This document shows positions 25,845 through 33,791 of a stretch of DNA of 45,051 nt, one piece after another. Under the pieces are notes generated by a model. That model made no database searches and had not been told where the DNA came from. It saw only the letters and a list, made by a program, of their open reading frames with translations. Numbering within the stretch: the first letter of the stretch is position 1; each line of letters begins with the position of its first letter. The DNA is from a bacterium (GTDB lineage: Bacteria; Hinthialibacterota; Hinthialibacteria; OLB16), in contig JAJVIK010000025.1 of the NCBI GenBank assembly GCA_022072055.1, positions 71,766 through 116,816 on the forward strand. The letters are read 5' to 3'. The position numbers and the translations under genes are program-made.

Positions 25845-26408
25845 ATGATTTATCGCACACTCTCGATGGCCGTGATGGCCTGGTTTCTGATCGCCCGCGG
25901 GGGGATCGCGCTCGGCCAGGAGGCTCCACCACCCGCTCCGGATGTCGACAGAGTCCTGGAGGACCTTTCCAAGGTCGATCCGACCGCCTTGGTCAACCGA
26001 GTTTCCGGACTCCGCCAGGAGGCGGACACAATTGCGGCGAACGCCGCGAGTCTTCGCGCCCAGGCGGATCAGCTCGATGCGCAAGCGCAGGCGCTGCGCC
26101 TGCGGATTGAGATGATTGAGAAGTTTGTCGCGGCGGTGCTTTCGGCGATGCAGCCTCCTCCACCGCCGCCCGCTGCGCCGGAGCCTGCGTCCGCCCCCGC
26201 TCCGGAAGCCCCCGCGCCTCCACCGGCGGAAAGCGCGCCTCCGGCCCCGGAGGCTCAGATGCAGACCGCCGAAACCACCACTCCGCCTCCGGCCGAGGCG
26301 CCGCCACAACCGGCGCCGGAAGCGCCCCCGTCGCCTCCCGCCCCAGAGGCCGCTGCGGCGCCCCCGGCTGAGGCCGCGCCTCCAGCCGCGCCGGCTCCGC
26401 AGGGGTGA
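25845..26408 (+). CDS. Exported coiled-coil protein with Pro/Ala-rich tail
   Basis: 187 residues from the ATG at 25845, with GGAAGGAG about 7 bases upstream. Signal peptide to residue ~24. Residues ~30-100 form a helical module (VDRVLEDLSKVDPTALVNRV, then a heptad-patterned ASLRAQADQLDAQAQALRLR). The remaining ~85 residues are almost entirely Pro, Ala and Glu, as in wall-spanning or peptidoglycan-crossing linkers. The helical module aligns without gaps to residues ~48-130 of the next gene's protein, so the two are paralogous there. I do not know the function; a structural tether is one possibility. Confidence 0.8.
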   Translation: MIYRTLSMAVMAWFLIARGGIALGQEAPPPAPDVDRVLEDLSKVDPTALVNRVSGLRQEADTIAANAASLRAQADQLDAQAQALRLRIEMIEKFVAAVLSAMQPPPPPPAAPEPASAPAPEAPAPPPAESAPPAPEAQMQTAETTTPPPAEAPPQPAPEAPPSPPAPEAAAAPPAEAAPPAAPAPQG

Positions 26409-26415
26409 GAACGCG

Positions 26416-28227
26416 ATGAGGAGACGGATGCCGATGCAATTTCGCGCCGTGGGTGCGCTGAGATCGAAGACCTCACGCATCATATGGACCCAGCATGCCC
26501 GTGCTTCATTGCTGCTCGTGTCTCTCCTCTTTGCTTCCGCGCATGCGCAAGAGGTGGCCCCAGCCCGGATTGATCAAGCCATCGACCAGCTGATCCTCCT
26601 CGATCCGAAATTGCTGGCGGCCCGTCTCAGCGAGATGAAGGCGAAGGCGGAGGGTCTGAGCGCCGAGGCGGTTCGTCTTCGAGCGGAAGCCGCGGCCTTG
26701 GATAACCGCCTCTCCTCGGTGAAGGGCGAGCTTGCGAGCCTTGCGGCTGTCTGCCAGGCTGTGATGGATCATCTCCATCCGCCCGTGGCGCCGCCCTCTC
26801 CGGAACCGGCGATGGCCGAAGCCGCCCCCGCCCCGGACACCCAACTCGCCTCCGAGCCGGAGGTGAACTTCGAGGACCACATCAAGCCGATCTTCGCCTC
26901 GCGATGCCTGCGCTGCCACAACCTGGACAAGCGCCGGAGTGGACTGCTGCTTGAAACCGTCGCCGGCATCCGTGAAGGCGGAAGTTCAGGTCCGGTGCTC
27001 GTGTCCGGTCAACCGAATGCGAGCCGGTTGTACCGTCTGATCAGTGGCCAGGAAGAGCCCAAGATGCCCCCTTCCGGGGATCCGATTGACCCGGCATCCC
27101 TTGAGCTGATCCGCAGATGGATTGAGCTTGGCGCTCCCGAAAACAAGGATTCCAAGGTGAGCGTGGCCGCTTCCGGTCCCACCGCGGAGAGCGGGCCGGT
27201 TTTTGTGGCCGCCACCTTCCGGGATGGGCCTCCCCCCATGCCGGAGTCGCCGCTGGCGCCTGCCAGTGGCGATGCCCTTCGAGGGGTGGTGGGGCGGGCG
27301 CTGGCGGCCAGTCCGCGCTCGCCGCTACTCGCCGTGGGTGGGTATAAGCAGGTCCTCCTCTTCAACCTCGAAACCCAGCAGTGGCTGGGCGCGCTGCCTT
27401 TCCAGGAGGGGGATATTCAAACCCTTTCGTTCAGCGTGAACGCCGAGCTCCTGCTCGCCGGAGGTGGAAGGGAGGGAGACCACGGAACGGTGGTGATCTG
27501 GAATATCCGCACCGGGGAGCGAGTCGCCGCTTTCCAGGAGGACTATGATGTGGTCCTCGCGGCGGATATCTCTCCCGACCATCGTTTGGTGGCGCTGGGC
27601 GGACCGAACCGGAAAGTGACCGTGTTTTCCATGGTGGATGGCAAACCCCTTTACATGCTGGATGCCCACACGGAGTGGATTTACGCGGTGAAATTCACCC
27701 CCGATGGAGAACTGCTCGCGACCGCCGACCGAGGCGGCGGCCTGATGCTCTGGCAGGCCGCGAATGGACGTCCGGTCGAAAACCTGCGTGGTCATGAGGG
27801 GGCCGTTCATTGTCTGGCTTACAGCCCGGATTCCGTGCTGCTGGCTTCGGCGGGCGAGGATGGAACGGTTCAGCTGTGGGACACCTGGCAGTACACCCAG
27901 GTTGGGCGCTTTTCCGCGCACTCCGGCGCCGTTCACAGCGTGGAGTTCACTCCGAGCGGTGAAATTGTCACCACCGGCGCGGACCGTCAAACCAAACGTT
28001 GGGATCGCAACGGGACCAATCTCTCAACCTACTCCGAGCTTCCGGATTGGGGTTATCGGGCCTGCTATGCCCCTTCCGCTTCCCTGGTGATGGCGGGGTC
28101 CTGGAATGGGGAAGTCCGTATCTGGAAGGCCGATTCCGGTGAAGCCGTGGCCAACCTGACCACCGCTCCCGCGACGACAACCACCGCCGGAGCGGTCAAT
28201 CTTGCCAGCGCGGGACCATCCCAGTAA
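26416..28227 (+). CDS. Exported coiled-coil, c-type cytochrome (PSCyt1) and WD40 protein
   Basis: 603 residues from the ATG at 26416 (ATGs at 26428 and 26434 are alternatives). Signal sequence at ~27-44 (ARASLLLVSLLFASAHAQ). A helical module at ~48-130 is homologous to the preceding gene's protein. A planctomycete-type cytochrome domain at ~150-240 has Cys164-x2-Cys167-His168 (SRCLRCHNLDKRRSG) and a later KMPPSGDPID that could supply an axial Met. About seven WD40 blades follow at ~290-590, for example HTEWIYAVKFTPDGELLATA and GAVHCLAYSPDSVLLASAGE. The likely location is the periplasm or envelope, with roles in electron transfer or protein scaffolding. It lies 7 bases after the coiled-coil gene. 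Confidence 0.88.
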   Translation: MRRRMPMQFRAVGALRSKTSRIIWTQHARASLLLVSLLFASAHAQEVAPARIDQAIDQLILLDPKLLAARLSEMKAKAEGLSAEAVRLRAEAAALDNRLSSVKGELASLAAVCQAVMDHLHPPVAPPSPEPAMAEAAPAPDTQLASEPEVNFEDHIKPIFASRCLRCHNLDKRRSGLLLETVAGIREGGSSGPVLVSGQPNASRLYRLISGQEEPKMPPSGDPIDPASLELIRRWIELGAPENKDSKVSVAASGPTAESGPVFVAATFRDGPPPMPESPLAPASGDALRGVVGRALAASPRSPLLAVGGYKQVLLFNLETQQWLGALPFQEGDIQTLSFSVNAELLLAGGGREGDHGTVVIWNIRTGERVAAFQEDYDVVLAADISPDHRLVALGGPNRKVTVFSMVDGKPLYMLDAHTEWIYAVKFTPDGELLATADRGGGLMLWQAANGRPVENLRGHEGAVHCLAYSPDSVLLASAGEDGTVQLWDTWQYTQVGRFSAHSGAVHSVEFTPSGEIVTTGADRQTKRWDRNGTNLSTYSELPDWGYRACYAPSASLVMAGSWNGEVRIWKADSGEAVANLTTAPATTTTAGAVNLASAGPSQ

Positions 28228-28244
28228 CACTACCTGATTCCACC

Positions 28245-31220
28245 ATGCCACACCGTGTTGAAGTCACCACGCGCGAGGGTCTTGTGGACCCTCGCGGCCA
28301 GAGTCTTGTCATCCGCGCCAGGGAAGACCATGGAATTCAGCTTGCCCAAGCCCGAGTCGTGGATGTTTACTCCATCGATCTGGAATTGGACGCCGAGACC
28401 CTGGAGAAAGTTCGTCTGGAGGTCCTTTCGGATCCCATCGCCGAGCGCTCAACCGGAACCGGTCCGATCCTTTCCGGGTGGGACTACTGGGTGGAGGTCG
28501 GGTTTCGCCCGGGGGTGACCGACAATGTGGGCGGGACCGCCTCCGAGGCCATCGCGGACCTCCTCGGACTCCCGAACGCCGCCGAGCGGACCGTGTTCAC
28601 CGCCTCCGCGTATGCCCTCTGGGGGGAGTCCCTCACGCGCGAGTCGGTGGAGCGTCTCGCGCACGGCATGCTCGCCAACGACCTGATCGAGGAGGTCGTG
28701 ATCCACTCCCGCAATGGCGGACCCCAGACTCCGTTCAAACCACGCATCCCCAAGGTCCGTCTCCCCGAAAACCACCGAGTTCAGACTTACAATCTGGAGC
28801 TCGAAGCCAAGGAGCTCGAAGACCTTTCGCGGGCCAATACCTGGGCGCTTTCCCTCGCGGAGATGCATTCCATCCGGGACTACTTCAGGCGTCCCGAGGT
28901 GCGCGAGGAGCGCAATCGGAGGGGCCTTCCGGTGGGCGCGACCGATGTCGAGGTCGAGGTCCTGGCGCAGACCTGGTCGGAGCACTGCAAACACAAGATT
29001 TTCGCCGCGAACATCGGCTACACCGACGAGGCCGGGAAGAGTCGGCGGATCGAGAACCTCTTCAAGGCCACCATCAAGCGCACCACCGAGGAGCTTGCCA
29101 AAACCCGGGATTGGCTGGTGTCGGTGTTCCATGACAACGCCGGGGCGATCCGCTTCACGGAGGATTATCACCTCACGGTGAAGGTCGAGACCCACAACTC
29201 CCCCAGCGCGCTCGACCCCTACGGCGGCGCGCTCACCGGGATCGTGGGGGTCAACCGCGACCCGCTCGGAACCGGCAAGGGCTGCCGCCTGCTGTTCAAC
29301 ACGGATGTCTTCTGTTTCGGTCCGCCTGATCGCAAGGAGGAGCTTCCTCCACCGCTGCTCCATCCCCGCCGGATCATGCGGGGGGTCCATCGGGGCGTGA
29401 TGGATGGAGCGAACACCTCGGGGATTCCCGACATCAATGGAGCCGTGGTGTTCGATGAACGCTTCTCCGGCAAACCGCTGGTGTTTTGCGGGACCGGGGG
29501 GCTGCTCCCCGCTGTGGTGAACGGCGAGCCTGGGGAGTCGAAGGAGGTTTGTCCCGGGGACCGGATCTTCATGGTGGGCGGACGGATTGGGAAGGACGGC
29601 ATCCACGGGGCCACGTTCAGCTCCGAGGCGCTCCATTCCGATTCCCCCGCCACCGCCGTTCAGATCGGAGACCCGATCACCCAGCGCAAGGTCCTTGATT
29701 TCCTGCTGGAGGCGCGCGACCTGGGGCTGTATCGAACCCTCACCGACAATGGAGCCGGTGGGCTTTCCTCCTCGGTGGGGGAAATGGCCACCCACTCCGG
29801 CGGCGCGCGCGTTCATCTGGATCGCGCGCCCCTGAAGTATGAGGGGCTTGCGCCGTGGGAAATCTTCCTCTCCGAAGCTCAAGAGCGCATGACCGTGATT
29901 GTCCCGCCGGAAATGTCGGAGAGGTTTTCAGCCCTTGCGGCGCGCCGCTCGGTGGAGGCATCGGATCTGGGGGAATTCACCGCGAGTGGATTCCTTGAGG
30001 TGTTCTTCAGGGAGCGCCCGGTGGCGCTGCTCGATCTGGAATTCCTTCATCACGGCTGGCCGGTGATGGAGCTCCCCGCGAAATGGACTCCCCCTCATCA
30101 TTCGGAACCGGCTGTTCCGCAAACCGAGGACCTGACCGAACGTCTTAAGTCTGTTCTCTCTCGACTCAATGTGTGCGGCAAGGAACCGCTGGTCCGGATG
30201 TATGACCATGAGGTTCAAGGGGGTTCGGTTCTGAAGCCGTTCCAGGGGGTCCACGATGAGGGTCCCGGGGATGCCGCGATTGTTCGCCCGCTGCTCGACC
30301 GCCCGGATGGCGTCGCGGTCGGCTGTGGAATTGTCCCCAGGTACAGCGACATCGATGCCGCGGCGATGGCCGAGAACGCCACCGATGAGGCGATCCGCAA
30401 CCTCCTTGCCGTCGGAGCGCCTCTCGATCAAGTGGCCGCCCTGGACAACTTTTGCTGGCCCGATCCCGTTCCCGGCCCGAACAATCCGGATGCCGAGTAC
30501 AAGATGGCCCAGCTGGTGCGCGCCTGCGAGGGGCTGCGAAGGATCTGTCTCGCCTATGGCGTTCCACTCATCTCCGGGAAGGACAGCATGAAGAACGATT
30601 GCCGGATTGGTGAGGTCAAGATCAGCATCCCGCCGACCCTGCTCGTGACCGCGGTGGCGATTCTGCCGGACATCGCGCGCGCGGTTTCAATGGAGTTCAA
30701 GCGTCCGGGGGATCTCATCTATGTCTTGGGTTGGACCCGCGAGGAGCTGGGAGCCTCGGAGTATTTCGCTGAGTTCGGGGGGATCGGAAACCGGGTCCCC
30801 ACGGTCCGCGTTGAGGAATCCTGGCCGCTCTACAAGGCCCTCGCGCGCGCGACCGAAGCCCGTCTCGTCGCTTCCTGCCACGACTGTTCGGATGGCGGGT
30901 TGGGAGTTGCACTCGCGGAATCAGCCTTCGCGTCGGACTTGGGCGCGACCATCCACCTGGATCGTGTTCCTCTCGCGGACCCCATCTCACGCCCGGACTT
31001 CATCTTGTTTTCGGAAAGCCCCTCGCGCTTTGTGGTGACCGTGGCGCGCGATAGCCGAGACGAGTTTGAGAGGCTCTTCGCGGGGTTGCCTCATGGATTT
31101 GTCGGAGAAGTGGAGGAAAGACCGGTTCTTGAGGTGCGCACAAAGGAACGCCTCCCTCTGGTGATGGGGGAGGTGGGAGACTTCAAGCGCGCTTGGCAGG
31201 CGCCGTTTGCGCACTACTAA
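28245..31220 (+). CDS. purL: Phosphoribosylformylglycinamidine synthase, PurS-PurL fusion form
   Basis: 991 residues. It performs the ATP-dependent amidation of FGAR to FGAM in cytosolic purine synthesis. The first ~200 residues resemble PurS-like repeats (VVDVYSIDLELDAETLEKV; VQTYNLELEAKELEDL). The PurL core follows with LAQTWSEHCKHKIF, VKVETHNSPSALDPYGGA, DNGAGGLSSSVGEMA, VPLISGKDSMKND and CHDCSDGGLGVALAESAFA. There is no C-terminal glutaminase domain, so a separate PurQ must supply ammonia; none is in the window. The length fits the PurSL form known from several phyla. It starts 17 bases after the WD40 gene, so the purine gene may be read from the envelope-operon promoter. Confidence 0.94.
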   Translation: MPHRVEVTTREGLVDPRGQSLVIRAREDHGIQLAQARVVDVYSIDLELDAETLEKVRLEVLSDPIAERSTGTGPILSGWDYWVEVGFRPGVTDNVGGTASEAIADLLGLPNAAERTVFTASAYALWGESLTRESVERLAHGMLANDLIEEVVIHSRNGGPQTPFKPRIPKVRLPENHRVQTYNLELEAKELEDLSRANTWALSLAEMHSIRDYFRRPEVREERNRRGLPVGATDVEVEVLAQTWSEHCKHKIFAANIGYTDEAGKSRRIENLFKATIKRTTEELAKTRDWLVSVFHDNAGAIRFTEDYHLTVKVETHNSPSALDPYGGALTGIVGVNRDPLGTGKGCRLLFNTDVFCFGPPDRKEELPPPLLHPRRIMRGVHRGVMDGANTSGIPDINGAVVFDERFSGKPLVFCGTGGLLPAVVNGEPGESKEVCPGDRIFMVGGRIGKDGIHGATFSSEALHSDSPATAVQIGDPITQRKVLDFLLEARDLGLYRTLTDNGAGGLSSSVGEMATHSGGARVHLDRAPLKYEGLAPWEIFLSEAQERMTVIVPPEMSERFSALAARRSVEASDLGEFTASGFLEVFFRERPVALLDLEFLHHGWPVMELPAKWTPPHHSEPAVPQTEDLTERLKSVLSRLNVCGKEPLVRMYDHEVQGGSVLKPFQGVHDEGPGDAAIVRPLLDRPDGVAVGCGIVPRYSDIDAAAMAENATDEAIRNLLAVGAPLDQVAALDNFCWPDPVPGPNNPDAEYKMAQLVRACEGLRRICLAYGVPLISGKDSMKNDCRIGEVKISIPPTLLVTAVAILPDIARAVSMEFKRPGDLIYVLGWTREELGASEYFAEFGGIGNRVPTVRVEESWPLYKALARATEARLVASCHDCSDGGLGVALAESAFASDLGATIHLDRVPLADPISRPDFILFSESPSRFVVTVARDSRDEFERLFAGLPHGFVGEVEERPVLEVRTKERLPLVMGEVGDFKRAWQAPFAHY

Positions 31221-31229
31221 AGGAAGACC

Positions 31230-31667
31230 TTAACGGGCGCTCTTCTCCCGATTGTCCGCACCCTCTTCGACCTCCGCGATCCCATCCGGACCGACGGAGG
31301 ATGCCCCCTCCAGGGCGGAAAACACCCGCAGGATGATCTCCGGGGCGGTGAAGGGGCGGTAGATCCAGCGATTGACCCCATGCTTGGACGCCTCTTGCTC
31401 CAGGATCGGATCCTGGTAGTCCGCGATCAGGATGAACTCCATGCTCGGGGCCAGGCGCTGAATGTTCTCCAGATCCTCGGCAAGCTCAAAGCCAACCGTA
31501 TTGGTGTCGATGAAAATCAGGTGGGTGGCCGCCGGTTCCAGGTCCACAAGCGCTTCGGGAACTCCCTGAAACGTTTGAACCTTGTACCCCACGGTCTCCA
31601 GGACGCTCTCGATCTGTCCGCCGGTCGAGCTGTCCGCTCCGATGATGAAGATATCCGCCGCCGCCAT
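31230..31667 (-). CDS. Degenerate response-regulator receiver-domain protein
   Basis: 145 residues from the ATG at 31667; a TTG at 31679 is a weaker start. Residues 1-115 follow the CheY-like fold, with phospho-acceptor candidate Asp54 at the end of a hydrophobic strand (HLIFIDTNT). Other conserved positions are altered: only one acidic residue follows strand 1 (IIGADSS), the Ser/Thr after strand 4 is missing (ILIADYQD), and the Lys of the KPF motif is Arg104 (IYRPFT). The last ~25 residues are acidic with no output domain. It may be a stand-alone or pseudo-receiver. It converges on purL with a 9-base gap and diverges from the GT39-like gene. Confidence 0.75.
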   Translation of the reverse strand: MAAADIFIIGADSSTGGQIESVLETVGYKVQTFQGVPEALVDLEPAATHLIFIDTNTVGFELAEDLENIQRLAPSMEFILIADYQDPILEQEASKHGVNRWIYRPFTAPEIILRVFSALEGASSVGPDGIAEVEEGADNREKSAR

Positions 31668-31716
31668 GTTCGAGGCCAACCCCCCTTTTTCAGACCTGGA
31701 CTCCGAAACCCTGGAA

Positions 31717-31766
31717 TGGACACAACACCCCGCTGGCAGTATAACAAAGCGTTTCCCACAATGCCA
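31717..31766. promoter_or_regulatory. Overlapping divergent promoters sharing a -10 region
   Basis: Plus strand: TGGACA (31717-31722), a 17-base spacer and TATAAC (31740-31745), leading to the GT39-like gene. Minus strand: TGGCAT (31766-31761), a 17-base spacer and TATACT (31743-31738), leading to the receiver gene. The two -10 boxes overlap on opposite strands. Confidence 0.5.
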
Positions 31767-31813
31767 CTACAAATTTCGCCTCGTTTTGCCGGTTTTTCGG
31801 CCAATTCCAACGA

Positions 31814-33403
31814 ATGACCCCTTTCCTCCGCCTCCCCTGGTTGGCCGAAGGGTTATGTACCCTTACTCTAACGATCCACTGCCTCCTGAAGTCGCGGGCC
31901 TTTCACTGGTATATTTCGGATGAGAATATCTATTACTACCTTGCCCGGGACCTGTCCATTGACCGGCTTCCGTACCGGGATTTCTTTTACGCCAACCCTC
32001 CCCTTCTGCTCTTCCTGCTGAAGATCGGCGGATCGCTTTCCGAATGGTCCGCGTATGGTCTCCGCATGGTTCCGTTCCTCGCGCATGTGGGCGGGGCGCT
32101 GTTTCTTTTCCTGTCGCTGCGCCGAGCTCTTTGGACGCTGGCGATCCTTCCTGTGTGGCTGTACCTTTGGAGCTTCGATGCCGTTCGCGCGAGCACGCAC
32201 TCGACAGGAATCGCGGAGACTCTCCTCTTCGTGATGGGCGCCCTGCTCGCCGCGACGCGCGGCGCGGGGGCGTGGTCGGGAGCGATGCTCGGCCTCGCGC
32301 TCCTCACCAAGACCTATGCGGTTTCCGCCCTCCCCGGAGTTGCGCTCGCCATCTGGCTCTTCTCGGAAAACAAGCGGGGAGCTATCGCGCGCTTTGCCTC
32401 CGTTTTAGTCGGGATGCTGGTTCTTTGCGCCCTGCTCGGAACCCTTGTGGGGGGGAAGGCCTATTGGGACATGAATCTCTTCTACCACCTCACCAAGGAT
32501 GCGGACGAAGCGGATCCGGCGGAGACTTTCCGAATGGTCGCCGTACGGAACCAGGCCACTCTCTTCATCTTGGCGCTCAGCGCGGTCGTGGGGTCGTTCG
32601 GAGTCCTGTCCGCGCGTGGCGGAAGGGAGAAGAACTCCTTTCCGGACGCTCAGCTTCCCAGGCCGACCTTCGAGTTCCTCGCGGTGGGGGGAACCCTGTT
32701 CCTCTGCGTGCTCGCGTTCCTTGGGATGCAGCAGCGGGTGTTCGATTTCTATTTCCTGCTGTTCCTTCCAGGGGTTGGATACCTGTGCGCGGGTTTTCTT
32801 ATCCCAGCCGCGAGCCTCGCGTCCTCCGGTGGAGGTCCGAGGATACATGCCGTCGCCGGCGGTATGTTGATGCTGAGCCTGCTTCTCCTTGCGCAACCGA
32901 TGATTCCGGGCAAATGGCGCCTGTTCCTCCGGGAACAGGTGACTTACTGGGAACATGAGGGTCGTCACGTGGATGTTCTCAGGGAGTGGGTTCCGGTGAT
33001 TGGAGGACCGAACGCGACCTTGTCCGGGGACTCAGGGGCCGCTCCGACCCTCGCGCTCCTTTCCGGAGCCAGGCTCGCGCTTGGCGAGGCCGACACCAAT
33101 TACATGCGCTTCCAGGGAGGTTTTCCGAGCGCCGAGGAATTCATTCGACGTCTGGAGGAGGCGCGCGTGGAGTGGCTGGTGGTTCGGGGGCGACCGGGGA
33201 AAAACAACCGCTGGAATCCTCGCGGCCTGTTTTCACTGAAGGAGTTTAACGTCTATGCTCTCGAGAGATTCGACCGTGTGGCGATGCTGAAGCTCGACCG
33301 GGTCAACGAGCTGATGCTCCTGCGGAGGAAACCCTCCCAGGGGCGGACTCCACCGGACGGCGAATCCGGAGGGAAGGCGGACAGACAGCGTGATGGATCC
33401 TGA
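31814..33403 (+). CDS. Membrane glycosyltransferase, GT39/ArnT-like (PMT superfamily)
   Basis: 529 residues with about 11 hydrophobic helices. The first periplasmic loop carries the acidic pair and motif typical of lipid-linked-sugar transferases of the GT39/GT83 group: SDENIYYYLARDLSIDRLPY followed by RDFFYANPP. The C-terminal ~130 residues form a soluble domain (LLSGARLALGEADTNYM; VEWLVVRGRP). Such enzymes move a sugar from polyprenyl phosphate to protein, lipid A or glycolipid on the outer face of the inner membrane; the acceptor here is unknown. The final 11 bases overlap the following small gene. Confidence 0.82.
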   Translation: MTPFLRLPWLAEGLCTLTLTIHCLLKSRAFHWYISDENIYYYLARDLSIDRLPYRDFFYANPPLLLFLLKIGGSLSEWSAYGLRMVPFLAHVGGALFLFLSLRRALWTLAILPVWLYLWSFDAVRASTHSTGIAETLLFVMGALLAATRGAGAWSGAMLGLALLTKTYAVSALPGVALAIWLFSENKRGAIARFASVLVGMLVLCALLGTLVGGKAYWDMNLFYHLTKDADEADPAETFRMVAVRNQATLFILALSAVVGSFGVLSARGGREKNSFPDAQLPRPTFEFLAVGGTLFLCVLAFLGMQQRVFDFYFLLFLPGVGYLCAGFLIPAASLASSGGGPRIHAVAGGMLMLSLLLLAQPMIPGKWRLFLREQVTYWEHEGRHVDVLREWVPVIGGPNATLSGDSGAAPTLALLSGARLALGEADTNYMRFQGGFPSAEEFIRRLEEARVEWLVVRGRPGKNNRWNPRGLFSLKEFNVYALERFDRVAMLKLDRVNELMLLRRKPSQGRTPPDGESGGKADRQRDGS

Positions 33404-33773
33404 GGTCGCCTATCTCTACGAGCCAGGGGATATCGACTCGGCCAGTGTCGAGATGCTCCCCGACAGTCCGGCTCTCTACGCCTTTCAGGTGGTCCTATCC
33501 GGCGAGGCGGATCCCCTTTGGCGCAGAGCCTTCGATCAGGTCTGGAGGGAATCGCGCTACCTGGGAAAGCTGGATGCCCTGGTGGTCGGCGACCGCATCC
33601 GCTTCATCTGCTCACAGCGGCAAGGGATGACCGACTACCTCTATTTGATCGAATCCCGCATTCGGGAGACCAACCGGAGAATGGAGGCCCACTGGCGGGC
33701 CAAACGGATTCCGACAAAGACTCTCCGCTACCAGCACTACCCCTCGTCCTTCATCCCCTTGGTGAAAATCTAG
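33393..33773 (+). CDS. Hypothetical 126-residue protein
   Basis: Begins at an ATG at 33393 (a GTG lies just before it) inside the end of the GT39-like gene, which implies translational coupling. The protein is soluble, with a beta-rich first half (ALYAFQVVLSGEADPLW; KLDALVVGDRIRFICSQ) and an alpha-helical, Arg-rich stretch (YLIESRIRETNRRMEAHWRA) before a C-terminal YQHYPSSFIPLVKI. I do not recognise it. It ends 18 bases from the convergent enolase-superfamily gene. Confidence 0.7.
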   Translation: MDPEVAYLYEPGDIDSASVEMLPDSPALYAFQVVLSGEADPLWRRAFDQVWRESRYLGKLDALVVGDRIRFICSQRQGMTDYLYLIESRIRETNRRMEAHWRAKRIPTKTLRYQHYPSSFIPLVKI

Positions 33774-33791
33774 CGGGGCGGTGGCGCGCCC

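Noticed and set aside
26160-26405. Tandem-repeat look of the Pro/Ala-coding region
   Set aside because: The repetition is amino-acid compositional; no exact DNA unit repeats, so it is not a minisatellite.
26116-26415. Upstream extension of the WD40 protein frame
   Set aside because: This 100-codon stretch is an Arg/Pro-rich shadow of the Pro/Ala tail of the preceding gene; the ATG at 26416 precedes a proper signal sequence.
28449-29882. 477-codon minus-strand open frame inside purL
   Set aside because: Antisense shadow of purL with no recognisable domain.
31788-31801. Hairpin GCCG-GTTTTT-CGGC before the GT39-like start
   Set aside because: A 4-bp stem with a bulge on extension; could be chance and has no T-run after it.
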